This document shows, piece after piece, positions 34,785 through 45,494 of a stretch of 64,000 nucleotides of DNA (the first letter of the stretch is position 1; the number at the start of each line of letters is the position of its first letter). A program made the position numbers and the translations under genes. This DNA comes from Clavelina lepadiformis. Taxonomy: Eukaryota; Chordata; Ascidiacea; Aplousobranchia; Clavelinidae. The stretch spans positions 28,086,001 to 28,150,000 of the forward strand of contig NC_135240.1 of assembly GCF_947623445.1 (NCBI RefSeq). Reading direction: 5' to 3'. Under the pieces are notes generated by a model. That model worked only from the letters and a program-made list of their open reading frames with translations, did no database searches and was not told where the DNA came from.

Positions 34785-37700
34785 CTTGAAATACAACAAT
34801 CAAACATTACTACACAACATTTGAAAGCTTAATAAAAAAACTAAACATAAATTGAAACTGAGAAACACTGACAACTAGCAAGACATTACTTTATACAAAG
34901 CACCTGGATAACTTGTCTAAATAGTACTTTCACTGTTCAGCTGTGAACATAGTGAAACCTTCATTTATGTATATTAGCAAATTGCAAAGTAATTTAAGCC
35001 TCTTAAGCTTTAACAGTGTCAATCAGTATCTTTGGCTTTGTAACAAACAATGAACATAACAGTAAAACACAGTTTTGGAAATTTATTACACACATATCAT
35101 GTGAAGTCACAAACAGCATTCACTTCAAGTCATGTATACTAATCCAACTTACACTGTGACATAAATTTCACAATCAAACCTAGAAAATATAATTTCGACA
35201 TGCAAGTTTAGTAATGAGCACAGTTAGCATGAAATCAATGCATGCAACTTACCAGGTGAAAAATGATGTGAAGTTATATTGAGTGAGAACTTCGATTGTG
35301 TCTTTGACGGCATAATGCCAATGATTCATTGAAGCAAGCAATCAATTAAGCAAAACAGCCAGAATATCAGACCTTGTACATATCTTACATGAAATACAAG
35401 TGATGTTGTGTACAAACTTCTTCCTTGAAAATTTTTGAAAAAATCATGCAACTGCATAAAAACTACCAATTTTCAGTTCCTGAATAGAAGAAAAAAATAA
35501 ATTGTAGCCTGCGAGTGTTCTTTTTCGAAAAGGATTAACGCTTTGGATCTTTGGTTATATTTCTGCATTGTAATTGTAAATCCAACGTTAAAACACAATG
35601 GTTGTCAAAACGCTAGTAAACAAATAGCAATAGTTATAACTAGTGGCATTTAACACTCCCTCAAACAAGAAATCTAAAAAAGGACAAATTTTAATAATTT
35701 TGTAAGATCATGTAATAAACATGCAATTACAAAATACTTAAAGTTGGAGAGTTGTCCTGGACAACAAATGGTGCCTTCCTGTCCTTTGTAAAGTCAGTAA
35801 TTCAAAGTTAGCATTTAAAAAACGGACTAAAATTGACGAGGTAGTTGGATATTCCAAAATAATTCGAAGAATATGCAAAACAGATAACCAGAAAGTCAAG
35901 ACAGGCTTCAGAATTTCATGCTCCCAACTAGGGTAAAATTGGCACAAGAAAGCTTAGTAAAAGTAACATGTGAAAAAATGTTTTCAAGTTAAACAACTTC
36001 ATGCATTATAAATTTACTTCCAACATTCGGCGATAGCGAACTTTCACAATGTGCATCTGATGGAAGAATTCAGCAGGCAAACAATGCTTGGTGGTGGATA
36101 ATGTTGATTTCCAAATAATTTTGATTTAAGAACTTACAATACGAAATCAAATCAAAATACATTGAAAATTCTTCTTTACCCCTAGAAAATAATTACTACC
36201 ATCAAAAAAAAACTCTTTGCAGAAACCAATAAAACTTTCTTTTGTCTTAACACATTCAATAGAAGTAAATTTTGCTGAGAGCAGCATCTTAAATTGATCA
36301 GCACTACAATTCTCATATGGCAATTTCTGCCACAGCGTGTGCCTACTTATTCTGACTGCCGGTTGGTCACAATGTTTCGTTTTCTCTCTTTGAATTATTT
36401 TCTCCTTGTCCCGCTTGATGCTACTACTAACAACATGATCTGCAAATCAACAAGAACGTTCCAGCTATAAGAACTACACAGTATCGCTTAGTGGCTTGCT
36501 TACCATAGAAGGTCTACAAGTATATCGCCATTCTTCCTGTGACTTCCTGAGTAGGCGCAAACAATGTAAGCACAGCAAGATATATATGTTAAGCGAGTCT
36601 GGTTTCCCCAGCACAGACCTTGCGTCAGTGTCAAATACATGCCCAAGATACTTGACTGTGGCAATGACAGCAGCTTTGCCAATACACTTGTTGTTCTTAA
36701 CGACAAGAGGTAAATTGCCCATCACAGTTGAGCCAAGTGGTCAGTGAACTCAAGTGATGACGATCGACTAAACACATAAAGTAGTCTAAATACTACTATG
36801 CGGTGTACAACCTAGCGGTCGTGTACTCGGCCAAAAATTGGGAAACATTGAGCTGGCCCTTGGTCAAGACATGATCACTTAGCCATGGTGTATTTCCAAA
36901 ATTGGACAATAAAGCTCAACAATGAGTGTTAGCATCCATTTACCCTAACACCAAGGTAGCAAAAAGTGAGCTTAAAGCTAACATCAACAGCTCACCTTGT
37001 GACACCTTGCAGTAAATTTACATCTTTGGTCACCTCAAGTGAAAAAATGACTAATGGGCATGGGGCACCAAATCGACACTGTTATAGTAAACAGCATCCT
37101 GTGACTGGATGTAGAGCTATAGGACCCCACAGCATGACAATTTTTCTGTTTTTGTGAGCATTGAACCTGCTGGGCTTCAGTGCGATAGAGTCACTCCTTA
37201 CCTTGCACATTATTCAGCGGAGCCACTCTGATTGCTCCTCCCGAAACTATTTGCCTCAGCAAAAAAGCAAGCCGGATAAATAAAATCAAGATACCCATTG
37301 CTCACTGGCTCTACACTGCTAAGGATGGCGTGGGTGGAACTTAATTGCCTGCTATCTGGAGATGGTTGTTTCTGCTCAACCCTGTAAAAATAGGGAATGG
37401 CAAACATTGTAACTTGTGAACGTAGCGCAAAGGAGATTGCAAAATAAAGATTACAATATATCCAGCTATTGTATCCCCACGTTCCCCATGGAATACATAG
37501 TCATCAATTTTTGGATGGCAGCAAGACCCAGTTGTTACTTGACTCAAGCTCAAACATCTAGCTTGTGTTGCCAAATAACATCTTGCTCACAGGAAGCAGG
37601 CTGATGGTAAAACAGGGATATTTTGACACAGGACGTTGATTTTCTAGAGGCCGTTTATTATCATTTTTAATTTGTAATAATCTGCAAACTCATGAATGCA

Positions 37701-37929
37701 TATAATCGACAAATAGCACTCTTTAAAAACGATTGAAACCTTCGTTTGTCGAAAGTCAAGACAAATTAAATGATTGCCTTTTGCTTATGATCTGCATATC
37801 AGATGGATTTCCTTTTTGGAATACTAGAATGTTAAGTTGCTCTTTCACTCCACTCAGGATTTCGAAGTTCTCTGACAATCATACAAGATCACTGTACTCT
37901 GCAAGCTCGTTATGTAAGAAAGCAGCAAT
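34785..37929. other. Interior of the 15.4-kb element, probable unlinked exons
   Basis: A minus-strand stretch at about 35743-35800 reads TDFTKDRKAPFVVQDNSPTL before a GTATTT donor and looks coding. Overlapping frames at 36474-36747 and 37210-37604 on both strands have no recognised motif. This is where the 5' exons of the minus-strand gene would be expected. Confidence 0.35.
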
Positions 37930-37995
37930 GTTGAGTAGTAGCCGAATGGTTAGAGCTGGCAATTAGGCAGTGTTCACTACCCAGTAGCACTACCA
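37930..37995 (+). repeat. tRNA-derived SINE-like head
   Basis: TAGCCGAATGGTTAGAGC is a good A box; GTGTTCACTACCC about 25 bases later is a weak B box. No acceptor stem closes, so not a tRNA gene. A second tRNA-like fragment with a B-box-like GCCAGTTCAAACACC lies at about 38463-38512. Confidence 0.4.
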
Positions 37996-38824
37996 TTGTT
38001 ATGCCCTTGGGGTATTACCAATGCTTGCTCCAGTTCAGTGCTTCTGATAAACATACCTAAATCATTCAGAACTTGCTTAAAAGCTAGCCAGATAAGTGGG
38101 GCTGGAGCAATTAAAGATTACCACAAAGGTTAATGGAAGCGAACTAAATTGACATATGAAGTTCTAGATACTTCTATCCTATAGCCGCCAAATAAAGAAA
38201 ATCATGTCGATTGCTGTGAAACGCTTCGACCTTATGCCACACTGGGACTCTGGATAAATACAGTGGGTGAGTTAGAACTGCACGGACAAAGACCTTCCAT
38301 AACATGTTCAGCAGTGTATGCCGCGTGTATATAATTGATGCAATCACTCCAGCTTGAAGGCAAAACTATTTCAACCTGATGCTGAACAAAAGCACCATGC
38401 AATTACCACAATTCAATTTAATACAGTGCATGAGCACTGCAAACACGAAAAAGTGACTTTTGGCTACTAGAGTACCGGTCTATCGTTGGCTGGATTGCCA
38501 GTTCAAACACCATTGTGCATTGCACTATGTGCAACAATTAAGCAGTCTTTAGAACTTGCTTGGATTCTACATTCAGTAAGTAAGCATACAGCTATTCCAG
38601 TGCCTAGAAGCCCGAGGTAGATAACCTATATCTTGTCTACGAAACAGGACCAATTAAGCAGCGTTAATGCCAGACACACCAAACGCATGAAAGAACTGAA
38701 ATCGAAAACTAGGCTATTTTGTTCATTTCAGCCTTTTCAGATTTTTAGTGAGATCCGTTTATAGTTTGTGCAAGGCATTCCAACGTGCATCAATCACTAT
38801 ACAAACCTTATCCATACATTCCGG

Positions 38825-39075
38825 TATAGATCTCAGTAGTCTACACTCTACACCAGTAGCCTAAGCCATCCAATCGTACCGTACGATGACCAGCCACAGC
38901 AGTTCGACTGGATTACTTATTCAACCCACCGCTCGTTTGGATTACTCATTCGAACACGATTAGCCTTACAACAATTACTTTAAAAGATGGAAATATTCTT
39001 TTCAGCCCATACGAATGGGTAATCCGTGCATTCCTTTTTCCCTTTCCTATGGGCTAATCCTTGACGAATGGGGTG
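38825..39075 (-). repeat. Right terminal inverted repeat of the 15.4-kb element
   Basis: Reverse complement of 23657-23862, with about 35 extra bases around 38905-38940. The tip reads GGGTG at 39071-39075, followed by GTTTAAG. Confidence 0.85.
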
Positions 39076-39370
39076 GTTTAAGATATCTTCGAGAAAATTT
39101 GTAAAAAAGGAGAAGGAAAGCTGGGCAGAAAGGTTAGAGTGTATCGTGCTGGCTTGCAGAAGCGACGACCACATAAACAAGCTATTTGCTCGAGATGCTG
39201 TGAAAATGTGTGAAGTGCATTTTGAAAGATCTGACATCGTTTTAAGTAAAATTTGTTTTACATACACTTACATGTAGTGTAACTAGTGTATTGAGGAAAG
39301 ATATTTAATTTAATGGCATATCTAGCGTTTGATTTCCTTGAGATGGTTTGATGCAGAACTTCATTAAACT

Positions 39371-40191
39371 TCATGGAACTGTAAGATGTCCATAATTGTT
39401 ATTATTTAAAGCGGAAATCGAGGAACTATTAGTGGTTTCATTACTATAATCAGTTAAACAAGACAATAGATCTATTTCTCTCGGATTTATACAGCGCTTA
39501 GTGAGTTTCTGCAAAATATAACCACCTATGTACTGAATTATGAATTCTTCGTCTCGGCTTAACTTGTGTAATGTCAAGTGTTTCCCCTTTTTGTTGTGTG
39601 CAACAGTGGTAACGTGTGATAAAAATACATCAAACAATTTTCGTGTTAAACATAGTGACAATTTTCTTGGTAAGAAAAATAGTGATGGGATTCACGTAAT
39701 TCCATCACATGAGAATTTATGAAACAGTTCATCCGGTGAATTGTAGGAAGAAAATAGCTTCATAAAATAGTTAACCGCATCTGCAGTTAGATCTGTTTTA
39801 ACGCCACCCACCATTCCATCAGCTTTTCTCTTGTAACATTATTGCAAGAAGATTCTGCAAGACAAGTGTAAAATTAAGTTTACTAGATTTTTTTAACCGG
39901 AATCTGCCAATGATAGAGCTCGAAATGAAATAAGTTTCAAAAAAAAAAATATATACCATGAGCAGTTTTTTGATGAGCGAGCAAAGTTTCATTACTTGTG
40001 CAGTTATGCAAACATTGTCCACATCTGCAAATACATATTTTCATTATCAGATTAAATGACATCAATATATCAGTACAGTATTTCTTCAAATATTCGTTAC
40101 GACTTACATTAATTTGTTGTTTTGCTTGGCTGTTTAATATAAATTGGCGAGAACGTACACTCTGGGTGACCGCCATACATGACAAGCTCAA
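39371..40191 (-). pseudogene. Minus-strand coding remnants inside the THAP element
   Basis: The frame 40191-39937 contains CRCGQCLHNCTSNETLLAHQ, a cysteine/histidine cluster resembling a C2H2 finger. The frame 39661-39371 contains SRDEEFIIQYIGGYILQKL, a hydrophobic-helix motif like those near the C-terminus of several DNA-transposon proteins. They lie in different frames with stops between. They could be the ends of one deleted transposase or accessory protein reading toward the THAP frame. Confidence 0.45.
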
Positions 40192-40344
40192 CAGCAGTTG
40201 GCTAACTGATTAATAGGCATATCGTATCTTACATAAAGTTTGCTGCATCGTCTTCTGGGTCACAATCTATTTCAATAATTAACTTCAAATTGACATCCAT
40301 TAGATCCCAACAACTGCACCACAATAACAAGATTTTAAATCAGA

Positions 40345-40808
40345 CTTTCAGTAGCCTATTTTAATGACACAACACCTGCAACATAAGGCCTATGCTAATC
40401 AGTTTAGTTGCTAATTGCCTGGTCGAAGAGAAATGTGGGGAATGAAAAAATCTTCCCGCGCAACTCAAGTAGGCTAAGCCATGCCTTGATACAAAACAGC
40501 AGCATTATCAGTTCAATGAACTGAAACTAAGTTAATTGCTGAACCTAAAACTACCACCTGATTTCATTAATTAATTTCAATTAAAATTAACACCTATTGG
40601 ATCCCAACAACTGCACCGTAATAATAAGACTAATCTGTTCCAGCAGCAAACAGATCTGAAAATCATTGTCGTCGTCTGCATGTTTATTGTTATGTAGTGA
40701 ACCGTGACCGTGGAGAAAGTAGAATATGCTCCAAGAGAATAAAAGAAACAAATATGACGTCATGCGCAAAAGAGAAGTTTCTACTCCTGTGTTTTAATCT
40801 CTTTGGCC
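40345..40808 (-). repeat. Right terminal inverted repeat of the THAP element
   Basis: Reverse complement of 23053-23592. A partial second copy of one block ('GTGCAGTTGTTGGGATCTAA' in reverse complement) at about 40255-40330 indicates a local tandem duplication near the inner edge. Confidence 0.8.
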
Positions 40809-40810
40809 TA

Positions 40811-40840
40811 ATCACCGGCCTTAAATTGTGTTATGTAGGA
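40811..40840 (+). repeat. 51-bp-unit repeat family, copy 2, right part
   Basis: ATCACCGGCCTTAAATTGTG continues directly from the left part at 23052, as judged from the uninterrupted minus-strand copy near 58385-58425. It ends abruptly at the start of the duplicated SUPT7L fragment. Confidence 0.8.
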
Positions 40841-41400
40841 ACATTGAAGACATTCATGCACTCACAGACTTCTACGAGAAAGACGTTATCCAGCACAACA
40901 AGCAATTGAAGAACAAATATGACAAAGTTCAATGTAATATGGGGGCAGGGTCAAGACTTAACTCCACACATTCAAACGTGAAAGTCGAAGTGGTAAATGG
41001 CTACCGATAAAAAAAGCAAATCAACCAACTCGTCACTGATGAGCTAAATGTATTTTATCTGCATAAGATCTCTTACTTGAAATTAATATATGTTTATTGT
41101 AATATTATTGGTTGTTTTCAGAAACGAAAACAGAAGCAAGTATCACCTATGTGCATCAGTGGGTAGGGATAAACCATATCATTGCATCAAAATTGCTGCC
41201 ACTAGGAACAGACTAATTCAAGAAAAACCAAAACTTACAAAAGAATTTCATCTGAAAAAAGTCTAGACAAGATTTAATTGCACAATTATTGAAAAACACC
41301 TTGAAATTTACAGTGACAACTTGAACAATCTAGAAGATTTTAATTTCCAATCATATCCATAAAAATGTCTTTAAAATTATACGTATCTCAGTGGTGCGTC
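40841..41400 (+). pseudogene. Duplicated 3' fragment of SUPT7L
   Basis: The frame 40849-41010 reads IHALTDFYEKDVIQHNKQL and GAGSRLNSTHSNVKVEV, nearly matching the C-terminal third of the gene at 8529-9326. A ~28-bp deletion then removes the SSYKASG region and a stop follows. Similarity continues through the gene's 3' flank to about 41400. It includes flank DNA, so it is a genomic duplication rather than a retrocopy. It lacks the N-terminal two-thirds and any visible start. Confidence 0.85.
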
Positions 41401-41706
41401 GTTACTTTAAAAACAATATTTAAGGCATCATCAACTTCATGGTTTAACATTTTCATGTATAAGTTAATAGATAAAATACAGTAGATAATTTAAGACTGAC
41501 ACAAATAAAATTGGTCTCCTGAGTGAAACAAATCTGGTAACAGAATTGAGTTGCGATGGATAAACTTTAATAAAGATTATTTATATGTGCCTTGTAATTA
41601 TGTAGTAAACCATGCCTATGACTGCAAGGAATGATTTTTTCAACCAAAGCAGAGTGTGGGTTGAGATGACGATGCATAGTTTTAGCATTAAAGATTCTTC
41701 ATGGCA

Positions 41707-42560
41707 TCTTTAGACACCAGTTGAAATTTTAGCTATAGTTCCAACATCAGCATTTCCACCACAGAGAACAACCCCAATATTCTTGACGTCATCATGCATG
41801 CCTTTCGCTTTTGAGAACTTCTCACTGACGATGGCTGTGATGCCCACACCTGATGTTGGTTCAATTACAAGCTTAGCTCTTTCCCAAACCAGCCTTGTTG
41901 CCTCTATGATAGGCTCTTCTGACACAGTGATGACATCATCCACCAAATCTCTTATAATGGGCCAGGCACTTTCACCAATTGTCACTTTAACACCATCGTA
42001 ACCACAGGATGGTCCAATGGTGTGATGTGGCTGTTACATTTTGATATGTAGCAATCGTTTGCTTTTTCTGGTTCAGCTGCATAGATCTTGATTGAAGGTT
42101 TGATGTGTTTTGCAGCGATGGTGATGCCACTTATCAGTCCTCCTCCTCCAACTGGAACTACAATTGCGTCGAGATCAGGATTTTGTTTCAACATTTCAAA
42201 CCCGATTGTAGCATGACCACTGATTACTTCGGCTGTCTGATTTTCGTGGATAAAACATCCCCTTTTTTCACGACAATCTTTTTCTGCACATTGCACAACG
42301 AAACCGCCATAACTCTTCACTGCATTTTTCTTGCACTCGGGGGCATTGCTTGGCATCACAATATATGCGGGTATGTTGAAATTTTTAGCAGCTTTTGCCA
42401 CAGCTTGTCCATGATTTCCACTGCTGTGGGTGACAATGCAGTCGGGTTTGTTTTTCCTTTTCACAAGAGAAGTGACCGCATTTGTTGCTCCTCTGATCTT
42501 AAATGATCCGAATTTCTGCAAGTTTTCTGTTTTCATAAAAAACATTTCCTCCACATAACT
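41707..42560 (-). pseudogene. Serine racemase-like PLP enzyme, N-truncated and frameshifted
   Basis: Fold-type II PLP enzyme; serine racemases convert L- to D-serine and dehydrate serine. Visible motifs: GSFKIRGA with the Schiff-base lysine, THSSGNHGQA, the glycine loop VPVGGGGLISG, AAEPEKANDCY and, in the second part, WPIIRDLVDDV and IEPTSGVG. The first ~45-50 residues of the family are missing. A one-base-scale frameshift near 42000 separates the two parts: the first frame stops soon after ITPLDHPVV, and the second resumes at DGVK (ORF start 41985). No intron is visible across most of the enzyme, which may indicate a retrocopy, though no poly(A) tail was found. It directly follows a broken zinc-finger gene in the same orientation. 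Confidence 0.85.
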
Positions 42561-43244
42561 TGGAGATGGCCAGCTTGTAAAATGATTTGGAACAAACGTC
42601 GCATTGGTATGGCTACTCTCCTTTGTGACTCCTTAAATGAGCTTTCAGGCTTGAAAGGTTTACCACAAACTGAGCAACAGAAATGTTTGTTTTTGTCATT
42701 TTCAACAACTATTGGAGACTGCTTAACCTTGCTAGTATCGCTTTATCACTTGATGTACATTTGCGCAATCGAGATGCTTGGAATTCTACAAGTGAGTTTC
42801 TTTCATTTAAGTTTTCAAAATCGAAAACTTCATCCTTGATTGTAACATTTCTTTCAATCTCTGACTGAGGGACAATACTTTTTATCATGGGAGCAATTTT
42901 ATCACCAGTATCAAACCGTGACATCTCCCAATCCTGTAAAGGTTCTTCTTTAGTAGGCATAAGATGACGACAAACTGACGCCTTCTCTGAATAAACTTCT
43001 TCAATACAAATATCAGTTTCTACATTCGATGGTTGCGATGGTTCTTCAACTGGCATTACATTGTTTGTGGTTTCATTTTTTTTACTTCTGCAAGAATCTT
43101 TGAATACATATCTTTCATGTTTTCTTGCATTTCGGCAAATCCCAAATTCAGATCTTGTCGCATTGATTTCAATTCTTTCAAAATCAGGTCGCTAAATTCT
43201 TTTAATATAATGGCTACTGGCAAACCACTAGGATGACACTCCAT
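42561..43244 (-). pseudogene. Zinc-finger gene, broken, abutting the serine racemase fragment
   Basis: It starts at 43244 with MECHPSGLPVAIILKEFSD, clearly paralogous to the intact gene at 17505. A frameshift near 43075 moves the reading into MPVEEPSQPSNVETDI. The linker EVFDFENLNERNS is conserved. The first finger (HFCCSVCGKPF) suffers another frameshift, and the second reads PYQCDVCSKSF after an in-frame TAG. Homology ends at about 42565, where racemase sequence begins. The usual 10+ following fingers are absent, so either the racemase segment inserted here or a deletion fused the two. Confidence 0.8.
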
Positions 43245-44211
43245 ACTAATTAATAACACTTTTAAACTCCTATTGTAAAAAAACAAAAAATACGCTGTAA
43301 TGTCAAGTTTGAAATAAAACATATTTGGACACATTGCACACCGTGTTTGAATAACACAGCATAAGATGACAACAAAAACCATAACAGTTATGCTTAGTAT
43401 GGTAGTTTGCAGAATTTCAGACTTGCATCTCATGCAAAAGAACACTGAACAAAGAATTCAGCATCAGCAAAACTTAACAGTAAATCACTTGGATAACAAA
43501 CCATGTAAAGAGCTTCCTTTGCAAACATCATAATAATCAATTGAGCATTTGACAAAAAAAACATTGTAAAAAGTGTTATAAAGTTATTGCATTCTCAATA
43601 TTGACACAGACTTAAAGTTTATAGTTCGCTGGTTCAGGCTATAAACGCAGATGATATATGAATTATAGAAAGATCATGAATGGGAAAAAACCTAAAAACA
43701 TTCCATTTGACAAAACGTAAAAAATGTGAGAAACAGATTCGTAAAATTATCCTTTTACCGTAATTCTTGTAAATGAACAAAATGTTAACAATAAGTTTCC
43801 AATATAATATATTAAAAATATAAAATTAACCAAATAACACTCAGAACAACTTTGGAAGGCAATCAACAATAAAAGTTCTGACAAGAACGCAAATTACTGC
43901 AGTTACACGCCGATAACTTTCCTCTATCTCTATCATTTATCATAGTTCTATCAGTACAACATGTTTTCAAGTAAATGTTGTACAAAGAATGCTGTTATTG
44001 CATAACATAATTTTTGCTAATTACATTTTAGAAAAAATTTTTATTTGAAAAACAAAGTTAAACAATACGTATGTGTAAAATAACTTATCGGATGTCTATG
44101 TCGTCATGGATAGCACCTATACAGCATACAAAACAAAAGAAAGCAGCAAAAAACAAGAACTTAACATACGAAAGTGAAAAATGTTTAAAAAAAACAAGTT
44201 ATAACCAAGTT
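43245..44211. other. 5' flank of the broken zinc-finger gene, no supported gene
   Basis: AT-rich; the ORF to 43445 is only an upstream extension of the pseudogene frame. No promoter motif stands out. Confidence 0.4.
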
Positions 44212-44357
44212 TTTAACAAATTCATCTCTAGCTTTGCTCATTGAAGCTCAAGTTTTTAAATGACACTCAATCACTTACATGACAAAGTAAACAAATCTAA
44301 AACAAAAAATATTGTTATAAGATGTATGTCGACTGAGGCCTTAAACATATATGTCTG
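44212..44357. repeat. Left copy of a ~145-bp direct repeat flanking the retroelement
   Basis: It begins 'AACAAATTCATCTCTAGC' and ends at CATATATGTCTG. It recurs directly after the other LTR at 53689-53835 and again, more diverged, at 55684-55830 upstream of the minus-strand zinc-finger ORF. Far too long for a target duplication. Confidence 0.85.
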
Positions 44358-45363
44358 CAGAGGACTGCACTGTTTATCTTAACTTATAATATTCGGACTT
44401 AATTTACCTGCCGAATTAATGATCTCACTCCGTGGTTTCGTGCGGTTAGAATTCTCCAACCTAACGTTTTATTAGCCGAAAGCTCTTACGATTAATCAGA
44501 TACAGTTTATCAGAAACAATCCTTTATTGTAGGAACTGTACAGGTTCCGATTAATATTACACAATCACAAAACTTAGCATTTACCATTTAACACAAGTCT
44601 AACAGATTACATTTAACACGACTAACGTAATGTTCGTACGATTCAGTATCTCTCTGTCTGCGCGGTTACTCGCATATTAGCTCGAGTTTATAAAGCGAAG
44701 CGATGTGAACGGAAACACAATATACACAAATATTTCAGAATGCGCGAACGATAAAATAAGCGTTTGGGCAATGGGGATTATTTACGGTTAAAACTCGGAT
44801 GCTATGAAATCACCTGGCAACGTACTAAACGGCGCTTTCACATAAAGTTATTTAGAGAAAGTTTCCAAATATTAAGCGACAATTGCAGTTTCATCAACAA
44901 ACAACATGTAATGAAAGAGTGGTATATGGTCCCTTAGCCTGTAAGGTTTACCCACTTACACTACAAAGTCTGTTTCCTTGTGTAGTACTTAACAGTGAAC
45001 TTTGGTAGACTTCAGCAATAATGACACAGAAATGACTACTGTATAATCTGATTATATTTGAAGCTTCTTTGAACGAATACATCAAGATAGAAAACTGTGA
45101 CAGCAACAGCACAAAGACATGTTGCGGCGTTGAACGTAGAAACCAAAAAAGGACTGAGTAAATCAAAATGCACGCACAAGGGAACAATCGATTACGTCAC
45201 GCAGTGTTATGCTTCACTGATTCGATAGACGAGAATTCTATGTCGTATACAATTTTATATTACATTAATTGATATATTTATCACAAACATTTCAATAAAC
45301 AACTGGCGAATACTTTCCCACGAATGATATATTGGTATTGGTAGTGGCTCACATGCCACTACA
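44358..45363 (-). repeat. 3' LTR with internal insertion
   Basis: In element sense it starts TGTAGTGGCATGTGAGCC and ends CAGTCCTCTG. Without 44908-45290 it is about 623 bp, matching the 632-bp partner. Confidence 0.88.
44908..45290. mobile_element. Unclassified ~383-bp insertion in the 3' LTR
   Basis: It is absent from the 5' LTR, which reads straight from ACAAACAACAT into TTCAATAAAC. Similar edges (ACAACAT and CAAACAT) suggest a short imperfect target duplication. The middle is about 70% similar by eye to 59500-59640. No terminal repeats or coding potential were identified. Confidence 0.65.
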
Positions 45364-45376
45364 TTCCTCCCCCGCT
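45364..45376 (-). other. Polypurine tract of the retroelement
   Basis: Reads AGCGGGGGAGGAA on the minus strand directly before the TGTAGTGG start of the 3' LTR, the expected plus-strand priming site of reverse transcription. Confidence 0.8.
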
Positions 45377-45494
45377 ACGGAAGGGAAAAAATTGACAATT
45401 AAAAAGCAATATCCTGATTACGCGGGTAGCACAAAAACAACACAATGATTATTTACAGATAACAGAGTAAGTGCAGTTTTGCAACCACCCTCTG

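Larger units (their letters stand above)
23657..39075. mobile_element. 15.4-kb TIR element of unknown class, carrying spliced genes
   Basis: It interrupts a THAP frame. Ends are inverted repeats, CACCC at each tip, with strong similarity over 23657-23862 and 38825-39075 (the right arm is longer through a short internal duplication). Flanks are a 7-bp direct repeat GTTTAAG (23650-23656 and 39076-39082), containing TTAA. The interior has an eight-exon plus-strand gene (26034-29062) and a four-exon-or-more minus-strand gene (33552-34784). I found no DDE, RVE, tyrosine-recombinase, PolB, helicase or capsid signature. Size and TIR length recall Polintons, but the CACCC ends and gene content do not. 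Secondary insertions may have enlarged it. Confidence 0.75.
23594..39277 (+). pseudogene. THAP-domain protein gene split by a 15.4-kb insertion
   Basis: The first 21 codons (23594-23656) carry the THAP opening MANLCCLPMC; the rest of the domain lies at 39083-39277 with the conserved Trp in ESWAERL and the closing CEVHF (C-x2-H-F). Removing 23657-39082 joins them in one frame, 258 nt with its stop, giving the C2CH zinc-finger order of THAP proteins. As it stands the frame from 23594 runs into the insertion and stops at 23830. No catalytic region follows, so it was either one exon of a longer transposase or already a deletion derivative. Confidence 0.85.
23053..40808. mobile_element. THAP-coding TIR element (about 2.3 kb) enlarged to 17.8 kb by a nested insertion
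   Basis: Outer inverted repeats of about 460-540 bp occupy 23053-23592 and about 40345-40808. Tips are GGCC, flanked by TA on both sides (23051-23052 and 40809-40810); the undisturbed repeat copy at 58.4 kb has a single TA there. Removing the nested element (23657-39075) leaves about 2.3 kb with a THAP reading frame next to the left arm and minus-strand frames next to the right arm. THAP fingers occur in the transposases of several DNA transposon superfamilies (P, Kolobok, ISL2EU). A TA target does not fit P (8 bp) or Kolobok (TTAA), so the superfamily is open. Confidence 0.75.

Noticed and set aside
23657..39075. Polinton/Maverick identity for the 15.4-kb element
   Set aside because: Size and TIRs fit roughly, but I see no PolB, integrase, capsid or protease motif, and the ends are CACCC with a 7-bp repeat.
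38980..39267. Minus-strand frame continuing into the THAP fragment
   Set aside because: It merely reads the inner element's TIR and the reverse of THAP coding sequence.
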